DNA of 64,000 bases from Anaerolineae bacterium (GTDB lineage: Bacteria; Chloroflexota; Anaerolineae; Anaerolineales; Anaerolineaceae), in NCBI GenBank assembly GCA_013178295.1, contig JABLWW010000004.1, positions 62,001-126,000 on the forward strand, read 5' to 3'. This document shows positions 1-9,147 of this stretch, piece by piece. A program made the position numbers and the translations under genes. The notes below the pieces were generated by a model, which searched no databases, was not told where the DNA came from, and saw only the letters and a list, made by a program, of their open reading frames with translations. How positions within the stretch are numbered: the first letter of the stretch is position 1; each line of letters opens with the position of its first letter.

Positions 1-728
1 TCGGACATCTTTCCATTGATACCCAGATACTGAACATTATCATAACCCGCAAAACCAAAGTTTCGATTCCATCGTACCTTCTGATCAATACTTGCGTCAT
101 TGGTCAAAATAGCCCCGCCCTCAAAGGTGCTGAAGAACTTTGTGGCATGGAAACTCAAAAACTCCAGATCGCCAAAGCCACCGATCGGACGATCCCCATA
201 ACTGCACCCGAAGGCATGTGAGGCATCAAAGAGAAGGCGCAGACCATATTTTTGGCACACAGCTTCCAGCTTTTCCACCTGACAGGGATTACCAAACAGA
301 TGCACGCCAATCACAGCACTGGTGCGGGGCGTGATAAGTGTCTCGATCTGGTCAGGGTCAATGGTCAGCGTATCTTCGGTAATATCACAAAAAACCGGCG
401 TCAGGTTCTGCCACAGACAGGCATGCGCGGTGGCAATAAACGTAAATGAGGGTAAAATAACTTCTCCATCCAACCCTAAAGCCTGGAGCGAGAGCATCTG
501 GGCAATGGTGGCATTGCACACAATAGCACAGTGTGCGGTGTCATGCAGGCGAGCGATCTCGCGTTCCAGCTGCTGCAGAAAAGGCCCATCATTCGTCAGA
601 TAATTTCGGTCAAAAGCCTCATCCATCAGCCCATGAAAACGCTGGCGCGTATCGGCTTCAACAATAGGAAACCCGACAGGAATGGGCTTGACAAAGGCTG
701 GTTTTCCCGAAAAAATGGCAAGTTCCAT
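1..728 (-). CDS. DegT/DnrJ/EryC1 sugar aminotransferase (C-terminus cut by window edge)
   Basis: This is a PLP-dependent nucleotide-sugar aminotransferase of the DegT/StrS family. About 242 codons are visible before the left edge. The ATG at 728 follows a good ribosome site (AAGGA). The family's PLP lysine is expected in FHATKFFSTFEGG (Lys197), and the PLP-ring aspartate in LLFDASHAFG (Asp168). Such enzymes aminate keto-sugars, often 4-keto-6-deoxy hexoses, for surface glycans. It lies 141 nt downstream of a run of glycosyltransferase genes on the same strand, so it probably belongs to the same locus and may also have its own promoter. The exact sugar cannot be read from the sequence. Confidence 0.9.
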   Translation of the reverse strand, partial: MELAIFSGKPAFVKPIPVGFPIVEADTRQRFHGLMDEAFDRNYLTNDGPFLQQLEREIARLHDTAHCAIVCNATIAQMLSLQALGLDGEVILPSFTFIATAHACLWQNLTPVFCDITEDTLTIDPDQIETLITPRTSAVIGVHLFGNPCQVEKLEAVCQKYGLRLLFDASHAFGCSYGDRPIGGFGDLEFLSFHATKFFSTFEGGAILTNDASIDQKVRWNRNFGFAGYDNVQYLGINGKMS

Positions 729-869
729 GAAACGTTCCTTCTAAGATGAGATTTTACGGCGCAATCGCTTGAGCAAGGCACAAACTGGGTGGATCTGGAT
801 TGTTTTGTCTTTTATCAAGCCATTACCCATGTGCTGGACGCATAGATTGTACTACAATAACAGGGGGTA

Positions 870-3554
870 TCACCTGCAAATGTGGTTATTGTCGCAAACG
901 GGCTTTTGAGGCGGGCATTGCAGGGTTGTCTGTGGTGTGCGAGAATAGGCAACATACTCGGGCGACAGCAAGACAACCAAAAAGGCACTGACATAGCCCT
1001 CCTCTGTCATACACCCAAACACCAAAACATCACTGCCATTGGGAAACTCACTTGGCGGAGTTTCTATAGGCAGAACGACACTGGTTGTTCCGACCAGGCG
1101 CGGTCCGATGACCTGAAACACCAGACGGGGGTAGTCCATCGTCTGATATGCTGTACTACGGTAGGGGATACCTTCATTCATGGGGAAGTATCTGGGATAC
1201 AACGCCCGTCCGGAATAGATATATGGATACACCCAGTTGTTAATCAGCTGTGGAGGTGAATGCAACCACTCCAGCATCTCATCTTGACCAAACCCGGCTT
1301 GTTGCAGGATGTTACTGTGAAAGACATCTTCCACGGCCTTTGCATAGGGAATACGTTTTTCATAGGGCGGGAAGAACTTTTCATTCAGAGGAACAAGAAC
1401 AGCAAACAGTGCGATCAACAGAGCAGCAAAAGCAGGCCCCCAGACGCTTGCCTTTTTCTCATCAGGGGACATCCGCGTCTGACTGGCAGTAGTTTCTCCT
1501 TCTATGCTAAACAGACTAAACACCCAGAAGCCACACTCCACAATGCCTATGCCATAATACACCAACAACCCCCAGTCAGCCGGTACCAAATAGCGCCCGC
1601 CAGACGTGCGCGCCAGAGCGGTGGAAAGATGATACCCCATACAGATAGCCAGCGGCGCCAGCCCGCCTGCTCGTTCTCTCCCCCACCCCAAACCAATACC
1701 AAGAGCAATAAGCAAAAGATTGACAAACAGCAAAAATCCCGTCTCTGCGTCCAGACCGCCCTGCCAGGGGTTAAGCGTATTCCAGAACCCGCCAGGGGTT
1801 TTGAGCCGATGATACAGGTCATCGTGTGTCATCCTTGTGGGGAGCATCAGGACGTTGGCAACCAGATTATGCACAAAATGCGCTGGAAAAAAGCCCAGCA
1901 CTTTATCCTCAGCACCACCCCCCTTAAACACACGGGGTATCTGCCCGTTCTCGGGCTGTCGCTGAGGAATTTGGACAGGTAACTCAACCAGGCGTATGGA
2001 AGCTGTTTTGTATCCAACAGGGGGAAACGACATGCTGCTGCTTGTTGGCGTGGGTTTGGTTTCGCGGTAGCGCTGCTGAAAGAGAATCCCCTTGACCGGC
2101 GCAGTGATAAAAGAAAAAACGGATGTATTGCACAAAACGGCAGTACGCCACATCCAGGGAAGCATGGCAAAAACCAGCATTGCAGTTAGCAAAAACCCCG
2201 ATTTGAACCAGACCTTCCATGCCTTTACATCAACAAGCACAAAGAAACCTATCAGGATGGGCAGCAGCACCAATGTGTTCAGGCGCATCAGGGCAGACAA
2301 CCCCAAAACACCGCCAGCTAGAATAGCATAAAGAGGTTTTCTGCCAGGACGTTTGATCCACAGAATTAAGAACAACGTGAGCAATCCCAACATTAGGGCA
2401 GTTGGCATTTCACTGAGCATCAACTTTGTATGCGAGGTGCGAATGTACAGTGAAGCGCTGATCGCATTTGCTTCTTTGACAATTATGAGATAGGCAATGA
2501 GAAACCCAGCCGTCTGGCTGTGAAGATGTTTTCCGATCAGGTAAAGAATTACAGGCAATAAGGCGATCAACACCACCTGCCAGAAAATCACCGCATTGTA
2601 ACGCTGACCACCCAGCAGGTGAAACCAGGTCAGCAGGGTAATGTAGAAAGGTTTGTCAGGGCATTCAGGTGTGTTGTAGCCCATGCCAATCAGGGCACGC
2701 TGAGCGCTGATATCATAGCCCGCCGCATCCGAAAAGGGGTAGAGTTCGTTGTTGGGTGAATAGGGACCCGGCGCAAAGAAAGTGCCCGGTTGAGGCTGCA
2801 GAAACCAGATGGCTGTGGCTGCTAGCCAGATCAGGGCACAAACCAGCCATTCGGTTCTTTGGGCAAAGATGCTCTGCAATCGTCTTGCAATACCTGGGCT
2901 GATAAAAGCCATTGCGGCTGCAACACCCAGCTGTAACATAAGGATCGGCACACCAATGTCGTTCCAGTGCATTGAATCAGGGACAATGCCGACCTTTGTC
3001 AAAGCAATCAGCACCCACAGCAGTATAAACACGATTAGGGCAAGGAAACCAACTCGCAAGGCAACACGCTGCAACTTCAGCCTGACTGCCAAGTTTTGAG
3101 GATGCCAGCCAAACCGCACCACCATGAGGGGGATGAGCGTCTGAAAGCTGAACAATGTCACCCAAACCACCAGCGGCTTCAGCCGCTGGTAGTATGCCTG
3201 AAATTCGTAAAAGCGATAGCCTGGCACAAAGACAAGCACACTACCAGCAAGAAACAACAGTCCAGAGATTATCAAAAGCACCGGTTGCAGCGATGCGCGC
3301 AGAAACAAAACCCCAAACATCTTTTCCGCCCTCTGTCCGGACTTCCACGATACAATGGCTATCATCATCGCTATCAAAAGAATAATCAGGAGTACCCCCA
3401 TCATGGCAAGGCGCTGTGCTGAGAAACCCAGCAGGACGCTGTTTTTTGGATCAGTGGGGATGCTCAACGTATAGGCAAAACAAATACCAGCTTCCAGGGC
3501 AGCAAGTAAAGCATAAATGGCAAGAAATATCTGGGATTTGGAATGTTGTTGCAT
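870..3554 (-). CDS. large multi-pass membrane glycosyltransferase, GT-C type
   Basis: A protein of about 894 residues with roughly fifteen hydrophobic segments, resembling the PMT/ArnT class of lipid-phosphate-sugar-dependent glycosyltransferases. The loop after the early membrane segments carries NELYPFSDAAGYD, whose acidic residues fit the catalytic loop of GT-C enzymes. GGRYLVPADW lies near the C-terminal third and is shared in form with the upstream gene. I chose the ATG at 3554, 31 nt after the upstream stop; a GTG at 3599 would overlap that gene and has no better ribosome site. It is a paralog of the next gene in the same operon. Donor and acceptor are unknown. Confidence 0.8.
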   Translation of the reverse strand: MQQHSKSQIFLAIYALLAALEAGICFAYTLSIPTDPKNSVLLGFSAQRLAMMGVLLIILLIAMMIAIVSWKSGQRAEKMFGVLFLRASLQPVLLIISGLLFLAGSVLVFVPGYRFYEFQAYYQRLKPLVVWVTLFSFQTLIPLMVVRFGWHPQNLAVRLKLQRVALRVGFLALIVFILLWVLIALTKVGIVPDSMHWNDIGVPILMLQLGVAAAMAFISPGIARRLQSIFAQRTEWLVCALIWLAATAIWFLQPQPGTFFAPGPYSPNNELYPFSDAAGYDISAQRALIGMGYNTPECPDKPFYITLLTWFHLLGGQRYNAVIFWQVVLIALLPVILYLIGKHLHSQTAGFLIAYLIIVKEANAISASLYIRTSHTKLMLSEMPTALMLGLLTLFLILWIKRPGRKPLYAILAGGVLGLSALMRLNTLVLLPILIGFFVLVDVKAWKVWFKSGFLLTAMLVFAMLPWMWRTAVLCNTSVFSFITAPVKGILFQQRYRETKPTPTSSSMSFPPVGYKTASIRLVELPVQIPQRQPENGQIPRVFKGGGAEDKVLGFFPAHFVHNLVANVLMLPTRMTHDDLYHRLKTPGGFWNTLNPWQGGLDAETGFLLFVNLLLIALGIGLGWGRERAGGLAPLAICMGYHLSTALARTSGGRYLVPADWGLLVYYGIGIVECGFWVFSLFSIEGETTASQTRMSPDEKKASVWGPAFAALLIALFAVLVPLNEKFFPPYEKRIPYAKAVEDVFHSNILQQAGFGQDEMLEWLHSPPQLINNWVYPYIYSGRALYPRYFPMNEGIPYRSTAYQTMDYPRLVFQVIGPRLVGTTSVVLPIETPPSEFPNGSDVLVFGCMTEEGYVSAFLVVLLSPEYVAYSRTPQTTLQCPPQKPVCDNNHICR

Positions 3555-3585
3555 AAGGTGTTTACAAACGCTTCCCTTATATCGG

Positions 3586-5808
3586 TTACGGCAGATCACA
3601 CATCAGCAAGTCTGCCCTTGGCGAGGCATATATCTGCGGCGGGTTTGTATGAACAACAACCGCCAGCGCATTTATTTGAGAGGTGAGATGGTCAAAGCAG
3701 CCAATCACCGAAGCATCCACTGCATGTGGAAACACCGCCGGAGGATGCTCCAGGGGCATATTCACATTGACCAACACAGGGGCGATCTCAGGATGCTTGA
3801 AACCCGGGTTAACCTCGCTCAAATCGGGCGCCACCAGTGCAAAAGACAAACGCGAATACGGTTTGGTTGCCAATACGCCGCTTTCCTCTGTGTTATCCCC
3901 TTGTTCAGGGGTGTAGTAACGTGGAAAAAGCGCTCGAGAGCGAAGCGCTACTGCGGTCGTCTGCTGGCTGACAAAAGGATACAGTTCTTTTTCTGGCGGT
4001 AGAAACGGAGCAACCGAGGGCTGCGCTTGCAAATTGGCGATCACCTTTAACTCATCCGCTGGCGGGTATACAGCCGGGGAGGCAAACATCACCAAAAGCG
4101 GAAGGGCACCAGCTGTTACAAACACCAAGTAAATAGAAATCGTGGTACGCAGGCACAAACGCCTTGCTTGATCGCTTTGCTCTTGTTCGCCAGAAGGTTT
4201 GCTGGTTACACTCTGCCTGTTGAAGATAGCCTGTAGAATAACAGCCACCCCAACAGCAAAGTACAGGCTGGCGCTCCAATCTACCGGAACGACACTGCGA
4301 AAGCCAGCTGCCGCAAGGGTCAGAGCATTACCAAAATTGTACCCAAGATTCAGCCCGAGCGGTAACAAGCCAATGATCTTCTTTTGCAGCCAGGCAGCAA
4401 CAATGCCTGTTGCAATAACCACAAAATTGACAATTAAGCTGACAGCAGATTCAATATCAGAAACCGCGTGAAAGGTGTACCGCCAGTAATAATGCTCGAA
4501 GACACTGGACAAGGTGTCGCTAAACGCTCTGGGAGGCAGCACAAATAAATTGGTCAGACTGTTAATCACAAACCGGTCGAGAATATAGGCAGCCAGCGTG
4601 ACATAACGCTTGAACGGAAGGTCAGACAACCCTGTGGGCGCAGTTGCTTTTGGAACAGCGGGGGACACAGCCTGCAAAGTGGGCACGGGAGACTGAGTTT
4701 CCTGCGGCACCGCAGTACTCTCTGGGATTGTTTGTTGCTCTTCAACATATTCGCTGTAACGTTTCTCCACCACCACACTAACCGTTTTGCGGTGAATAAA
4801 CGTGAACGGGTTATCAAAAATCACCAGGTTGTATACCATCCAAGGCGTCAACGTGATGATCATGATAGAGACAAAAAGTATTGCCGGGCGCAAAAGCGGA
4901 CGCAACCGCCACCCCAGAACTGCCCAGATCGCAAACAACGTCAAAGGCACCAGAACCAGGGGAACCATGCGTATCAGCGAGGCTGCCGCCAGCAGCCCGC
5001 CAGCAATAAGAAGCGACACAAGGCTCTTCTCTGGGTGCTTGAACCATCGCAGTAAAAAAAGAAGAAAGAGAGCCAGAATCAGTCCGGTCAGTGGCTCAGT
5101 GGTCATCACTTTGCAAGTGGCAACATGGAAAACAAAAGGCGTGGTTGCCATGACATTGAGCTGTTTGAAAATAGTCAACAAGGCAAGGATCAAGCCCGCA
5201 GAGCGGCTGTGCAAAGTTTTGCCAATCAGATAAAGCGTAACCGGCAACATAGCCAATAGCAGCACCTGAAGATTAACAACACGGTTGAAGGATTGACCGC
5301 CCAACAGGTTCAACAGGGCTAAATACCCCAAATAGAGCGGCTTATCAATCATTTGTCGCGGGTAATCCTTGCCAAGCAAAAGAGCATGTGCACCAGCAGT
5401 GTAGTTGGCGGCATCCGAGTAAGGGTAATTCTCATAGTTAGGCGCTACCGGCTGACGGATGCTGTAAGTGTTCTGCACTGGCGCGCTGATCCAAAGCAAA
5501 GCAGCAACGCTCCATATCAACAGACAGATGCCAATCTCAAGCCAGTATGGCTTAAGAGAGAAAAACTGTGCAGAAGGAGGTTTTCTACATAGAAGCAAGA
5601 CCGCCAGCCCCACGATAATTGCCAGCAGGATTTGCCAGCCGAGCAAGGGCGTCCCAATGCGGGCAATAAAAGACTGTGCGGATATAAAGTTCAGGCGCGT
5701 AAAGCAAAAAATACCCCAAAACAAAAGCATTCCAATTAGTAGCAGAGCAGTATAAAGAAGAAATTTTTGCTCTGACGAGGCCGCTATTTGTTTTTTGGTC
5801 ATGCGCAT
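3586..5808 (-). CDS. multi-pass membrane glycosyltransferase, GT-C type (paralog of neighbour)
   Basis: A 740-residue polytopic membrane protein that shares landmarks with the gene downstream: YPYSDAANYTAGAHALL after the early membrane segments, the stretch LLAMLPVTLYLIGKTLHS, and RSVVPVDW near the end. These fit a PMT/ArnT-like glycosyltransferase that moves a sugar from a polyprenyl-phosphate carrier outside the membrane. A Pro/Thr/Glu-rich external linker lies around residues 350-400. It starts 7 nt after the phosphoglycosyltransferase gene stop, so the two are probably cotranscribed. A second ATG at 5802 is an equally possible start. It could also be a ligase-like or hypothetical GT-C protein. 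Confidence 0.8.
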   Translation of the reverse strand: MRMTKKQIAASSEQKFLLYTALLLIGMLLFWGIFCFTRLNFISAQSFIARIGTPLLGWQILLAIIVGLAVLLLCRKPPSAQFFSLKPYWLEIGICLLIWSVAALLWISAPVQNTYSIRQPVAPNYENYPYSDAANYTAGAHALLLGKDYPRQMIDKPLYLGYLALLNLLGGQSFNRVVNLQVLLLAMLPVTLYLIGKTLHSRSAGLILALLTIFKQLNVMATTPFVFHVATCKVMTTEPLTGLILALFLLFLLRWFKHPEKSLVSLLIAGGLLAAASLIRMVPLVLVPLTLFAIWAVLGWRLRPLLRPAILFVSIMIITLTPWMVYNLVIFDNPFTFIHRKTVSVVVEKRYSEYVEEQQTIPESTAVPQETQSPVPTLQAVSPAVPKATAPTGLSDLPFKRYVTLAAYILDRFVINSLTNLFVLPPRAFSDTLSSVFEHYYWRYTFHAVSDIESAVSLIVNFVVIATGIVAAWLQKKIIGLLPLGLNLGYNFGNALTLAAAGFRSVVPVDWSASLYFAVGVAVILQAIFNRQSVTSKPSGEQEQSDQARRLCLRTTISIYLVFVTAGALPLLVMFASPAVYPPADELKVIANLQAQPSVAPFLPPEKELYPFVSQQTTAVALRSRALFPRYYTPEQGDNTEESGVLATKPYSRLSFALVAPDLSEVNPGFKHPEIAPVLVNVNMPLEHPPAVFPHAVDASVIGCFDHLTSQINALAVVVHTNPPQIYASPRADLLMCDLP

Positions 5809-5815
5809 CTGAGGG

Positions 5816-6871
5816 TCACTGTATCAGGGTTGCCCTGTCCAGAAACAGAAGGGCTGCAAAACCCACAATCAGGCAGGAAACAAAAGCAATATTGGCATAA
5901 AGAGGCTCAAGCGAAATGGCAACAAACGCCAGGCAGTCAAGTGCAAGCGCGGCAAAGTGTAGGATCATCACAGCGCGGTTGGAATCCCAGCCCATTCTAA
6001 CCAGGCGATGATAGGTGTGGTCGCGCCCTGCCTTGTAAAAAGGCAGTCTGCGCCGCAAGCGCGAGAAAGTTACCAGACAGGTATCAAAAATCGGAACACC
6101 TACCAACATAATGGGGACAAACCAGGATGAGGACTGGTCTTTGTCCAGTGGCGTGTAAAGAATTGCCAGCACCGCAATGATAAATCCAATGGTCTGTGCG
6201 CCTGAGTCGCCGAGAAATACTTTTGCGGGCGGGGCATTATAGTAAAGCAACCCAATGCTAATTCCCAACAGAATGGCAAACAAAAAAGAAAGACCCAACT
6301 GGTGCGAATCATAGGTGGCAAGCATAAAAAATGCAAATGCGTAATTGCTCAAACCAACAGCAAGACCATCCATGCTATCTACCAGGTTAAAAGCATTTGT
6401 GATACCAACAATCCACAAAATAGTCAACGCCCGGTCAGGCCAGATAAAGATATTGGCGTCTGGGCGGCTGAATATGAAGCCGGGGGTTTCAAATATCTGG
6501 ATGAAGATACCAGAAGCAATCACCACCAGCGATGCCAGAAGCTGTCCCAGCAGTTTTAAGGAGGGGGAAATATTCTTTTTGTCATCCCATATCCCAAAGG
6601 CAAAAATAATCAACGCGCCGCCCAAAACAGGCAGAATTTGCTTTTCTTTCCACGAGCCAGTGAGAAGAACAACGATGATGAGAGAAAGCATCAATGTAAT
6701 TCCGCCAGCCAAGGGGGTGGGCATGGTATGTTGTTTGTGAGGGGTGCTACCGGGAATATCCATCAGCTTGCTCAGTCTGGCGATTCGTATACCGGCTTGT
6801 CCTATCACCATGCAAACCAGCAAGCCAAACAACAGCCCTTTGAACATGAAGGAGATATTATCAATATCCAT
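5816..6871 (-). CDS. polyprenyl-phosphate N-acetylhexosamine-1-phosphate transferase, WecA/TagO/MraY family
   Basis: An integral membrane enzyme of 351 residues, about the family's usual length. Members transfer a HexNAc-1-phosphate from a UDP-sugar to undecaprenyl phosphate, the first lipid-linked step of teichoic-acid-like or O-antigen-like glycans. The family motifs are present in order: NAFNLVDSMDGLA (metal and catalytic Asp region), VFLGDSGAQTIGF, and HTYHRLVRMGW, the cytoplasmic His-rich loop typical of WecA/TagO rather than MraY. It starts 14 nt after the GT4 gene and precedes two GT-C genes, which suggests it primes the glycan assembled by this operon. Confidence 0.93.
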   Translation of the reverse strand: MDIDNISFMFKGLLFGLLVCMVIGQAGIRIARLSKLMDIPGSTPHKQHTMPTPLAGGITLMLSLIIVVLLTGSWKEKQILPVLGGALIIFAFGIWDDKKNISPSLKLLGQLLASLVVIASGIFIQIFETPGFIFSRPDANIFIWPDRALTILWIVGITNAFNLVDSMDGLAVGLSNYAFAFFMLATYDSHQLGLSFLFAILLGISIGLLYYNAPPAKVFLGDSGAQTIGFIIAVLAILYTPLDKDQSSSWFVPIMLVGVPIFDTCLVTFSRLRRRLPFYKAGRDHTYHRLVRMGWDSNRAVMILHFAALALDCLAFVAISLEPLYANIAFVSCLIVGFAALLFLDRATLIQ

Positions 6872-6885
6872 GGATTGCTTCCGGG

Positions 6886-8016
6886 TCAGACAACGCGCAA
6901 AGAGACAGCGTTATTATATACGGATATGGTTTGGCTGACCACCTGTTGCGTAGAAAAGCGCTGTTCGGCAATCTCTCTCCCGCGCCTTCCCATACGCAGA
7001 CGCAATTCCGTATCATCAAGCAGCCGCCGGATTGCACCCGCCAGAGCTTGCGCATCCTGTGCAGGGACAAGCAAGCCGCTTTCGCCATCTTGAACCACCT
7101 CGCGGCAGCCGGGCACATCACTGGCGACAACCGCCCGCCCGCAGGCAGCAGCTTCGATCAGAGCGCGCGGTAGCCCCTCCCGATACGATGGCAGACAGAT
7201 AACATGCGCTGAGGCATATATGGAAGTCATATCCTCCTGCCACCCCAGCCATTCCACATGACCCTCCCGCTGCCAGGCTTGCAGCTGCTGCAGAGGAACC
7301 GCATCTGGGCTAGACTCCAGGTCGCAATTGCCAACCAGCGCAAATCGAGCTTTGATACCCTCGCCATGCAATATGCGCGCAGCCTCGACAAATTCTGCCA
7401 CGCCTTTGGCATATAACATGCGCCCCGGCAGAATAATCAACGGGGTGCCCTGAGCTTCTACAGTGGGGACAAAGCGCTCGATATCCACGCCCGACCCTTG
7501 AATCAGAGCAGTGGACAGAGAAGATTGCACCAGGCCATATTTCTGAAACAGAGCCATGTCGTCCGGATTTTGAAAAATGATGTGGGTGCCGCGCAACGCC
7601 AAGCGGTATAACTGCCGGGCAGCCAGACGTAGCAGACGGGCTTGCGCTGTATTTTGAATAAAGACATACCCCAATCCAGTAATGGAATTGACAATTGTTT
7701 TGACGCCCGCCAGACGTGCCGCCAGGGAGCCATAAATGACACATTTGATGGTAAAGTGATGCACAATATCAGGTTTTTGCTTTTTGTAGAATCTAAAAAG
7801 CGCCCAAATGGTTGCCAGTTCTGTCAATGGGTTTGTACCGCGCCGCGAGAGTGGAAAGGCTACCCAGCGGAAACCTTGCGCTTCCAGCCGCTGCCCATGC
7901 GCACCAGGCGGGGACAGGAAGATGACTTCATGCCCCCTGCTGCGCAGGGTTTCCCCTAAAGGCAGACGGAAGTTGTAAAGATACCAGTCAGTATTGGCAA
8001 AAAGGATGATTTTCAA
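6886..8016 (-). CDS. glycosyltransferase family 4, PglA/CapM-like
   Basis: A GT-B fold glycosyltransferase of 376 residues. The N-terminus (MKIILFANTDWYLYNFRLPL) resembles PglA-type enzymes that add the second sugar to a lipid-linked amino sugar. The C-terminal donor site is seen in LPSYREGLPRALIEAAACG with its E-x7-E spacing. It is the first gene of the minus-strand operon, with a TATAAT box 60 nt upstream, and is followed by the priming phosphoglycosyltransferase. This order fits early cytoplasmic steps of lipid-linked glycan assembly. The sugar specificity is an inference from family resemblance. Confidence 0.92.
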   Translation of the reverse strand: MKIILFANTDWYLYNFRLPLGETLRSRGHEVIFLSPPGAHGQRLEAQGFRWVAFPLSRRGTNPLTELATIWALFRFYKKQKPDIVHHFTIKCVIYGSLAARLAGVKTIVNSITGLGYVFIQNTAQARLLRLAARQLYRLALRGTHIIFQNPDDMALFQKYGLVQSSLSTALIQGSGVDIERFVPTVEAQGTPLIILPGRMLYAKGVAEFVEAARILHGEGIKARFALVGNCDLESSPDAVPLQQLQAWQREGHVEWLGWQEDMTSIYASAHVICLPSYREGLPRALIEAAACGRAVVASDVPGCREVVQDGESGLLVPAQDAQALAGAIRRLLDDTELRLRMGRRGREIAEQRFSTQQVVSQTISVYNNAVSLRVV

Positions 8017-8076
8017 GGCTCGTTAGAGGAATATGTCGCACGGTTATCTGTTACCGCGCAATCCAGCGTTTCCGTT

Positions 8077-8082
8077 ATTATA
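8077..8082 (-). promoter_or_regulatory. -10 box for the glycosyltransferase operon
   Basis: TATAAT on the minus strand, with about 60 nt to the ATG at 8016. No clear -35 hexamer is visible at 16-18 bp. The divergent gene at 8127 has its own TAAAAT at 8111-8116, only 10 nt before its ATG. Confidence 0.5.
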
Positions 8083-8126
8083 CTTTACTTGCTCACATCC
8101 CATCTTGGAGTAAAATATAGCCCACA

Positions 8127-9143
8127 ATGACTTCAAAAAAGCTTCCCATCGGCAAGTTGCCACCCGATATCCTGTCCAAACTGCTGAAAGCCGCGCCCCT
8201 GTTAGACCAGCGTGTTATTCTCGGCCCAGGAATTGGAATTGACTGCGCGGTTGTGGATATGGGGGACCGATTGCTGGTATTTAAGTCCGACCCGATTACC
8301 TTTGCCACCAACGAAATTGGGTGGTATGCCGTTCAAGTGAGCAGTAATGATATTGCCACAACAGGAGCAACACCTTGCTGGTATCTGGTAACAGCGCTAT
8401 TGCCGGAAAACACCACCGACGAGTCGCTTGTGCAGACAATCAGCAATCAGATTTATAACGCATGCCGCGAAAAAGGAATCTCGGTTATTGGGGGACATAC
8501 GGAGATCACATACGGCATTCACCGCCCGATTGTAGTAGGCACGCTGATTGGCGAGGTAACACGCGAACGTTTGATAATGCCATGCGGCGCCACACCTGGG
8601 GATCGCCTGTTGCTGACAAAAGGGGTGCCCATTGAAGCCGCCGCTATCCTGGCACGCGAATTCCCCCAGCGTCTGCTGCCCAAACTGGGCGCTGCCGAAA
8701 TCCAGGAGGCGGCTGATTATCTGTATCAGCCGGGTATCAGCATCCTGCGTGATGCTCAAATTGCGCTGGCAGCAGGCAGGGTAACCGCGATGCACGACCC
8801 AACAGAGGGCGGGCTGGCATCTGCCCTGTGGGAAATGGCGGAAGCCAGCGGCAGGACACTGGTTTTCCATCCCAATCAGGTGCCTGTTCCACCGCTGGCA
8901 AGCCGCATCTGCCGGGTTTTTGGGCTTGACCCCCTAGCCTGTATTGCTTCTGGTGCGCTGCTCATGAGTGTGGTTGATCACGATGCCGATGCCATTTGCA
9001 GTGCGCTCAATGCAGCGGGCATTGCGTGCCGCGAAATCGGCCGGGTGGAAGAAGGAGCAGCGCAGGTCTTGCAGGAGAACCCTTCGGGGCGCTACCGATA
9101 CCCCCGCCCGGAGCGGGATGAGATCACCAAAGTTTACGAATAA
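8127..9143 (+). CDS. AIR synthase-related protein (HypE/ThiL-like fold)
   Basis: A protein of 338 residues with the PurM/HypE/ThiL/SelD fold: an N-terminal ATP-binding half (GIGIDCAVVDMGDRLLVFKSDP, SSNDIATTGATPCWYLV) and a C-terminal half (MHDPTEGGLASALWEMAE). The nearest well-known relative is HypE, but the protein ends in DEITKVYE and lacks the PRIC-type C-terminal cysteine HypE needs to carry the cyano group. It is therefore probably an uncharacterised AIR-synthase-like ATP-dependent enzyme. No hydrogenase genes are nearby. It converges with galK, with only 4 nt between the stops. Confidence 0.85.
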   Translation: MTSKKLPIGKLPPDILSKLLKAAPLLDQRVILGPGIGIDCAVVDMGDRLLVFKSDPITFATNEIGWYAVQVSSNDIATTGATPCWYLVTALLPENTTDESLVQTISNQIYNACREKGISVIGGHTEITYGIHRPIVVGTLIGEVTRERLIMPCGATPGDRLLLTKGVPIEAAAILAREFPQRLLPKLGAAEIQEAADYLYQPGISILRDAQIALAAGRVTAMHDPTEGGLASALWEMAEASGRTLVFHPNQVPVPPLASRICRVFGLDPLACIASGALLMSVVDHDADAICSALNAAGIACREIGRVEEGAAQVLQENPSGRYRYPRPERDEITKVYE

Positions 9144-9147
9144 CCCT

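Noticed and set aside
1260-1982. 240-codon plus-strand ORF
   Set aside because: It runs antisense to the GT-C gene, has no ribosome site and no family-like features; the minus strand protein is clearly real.
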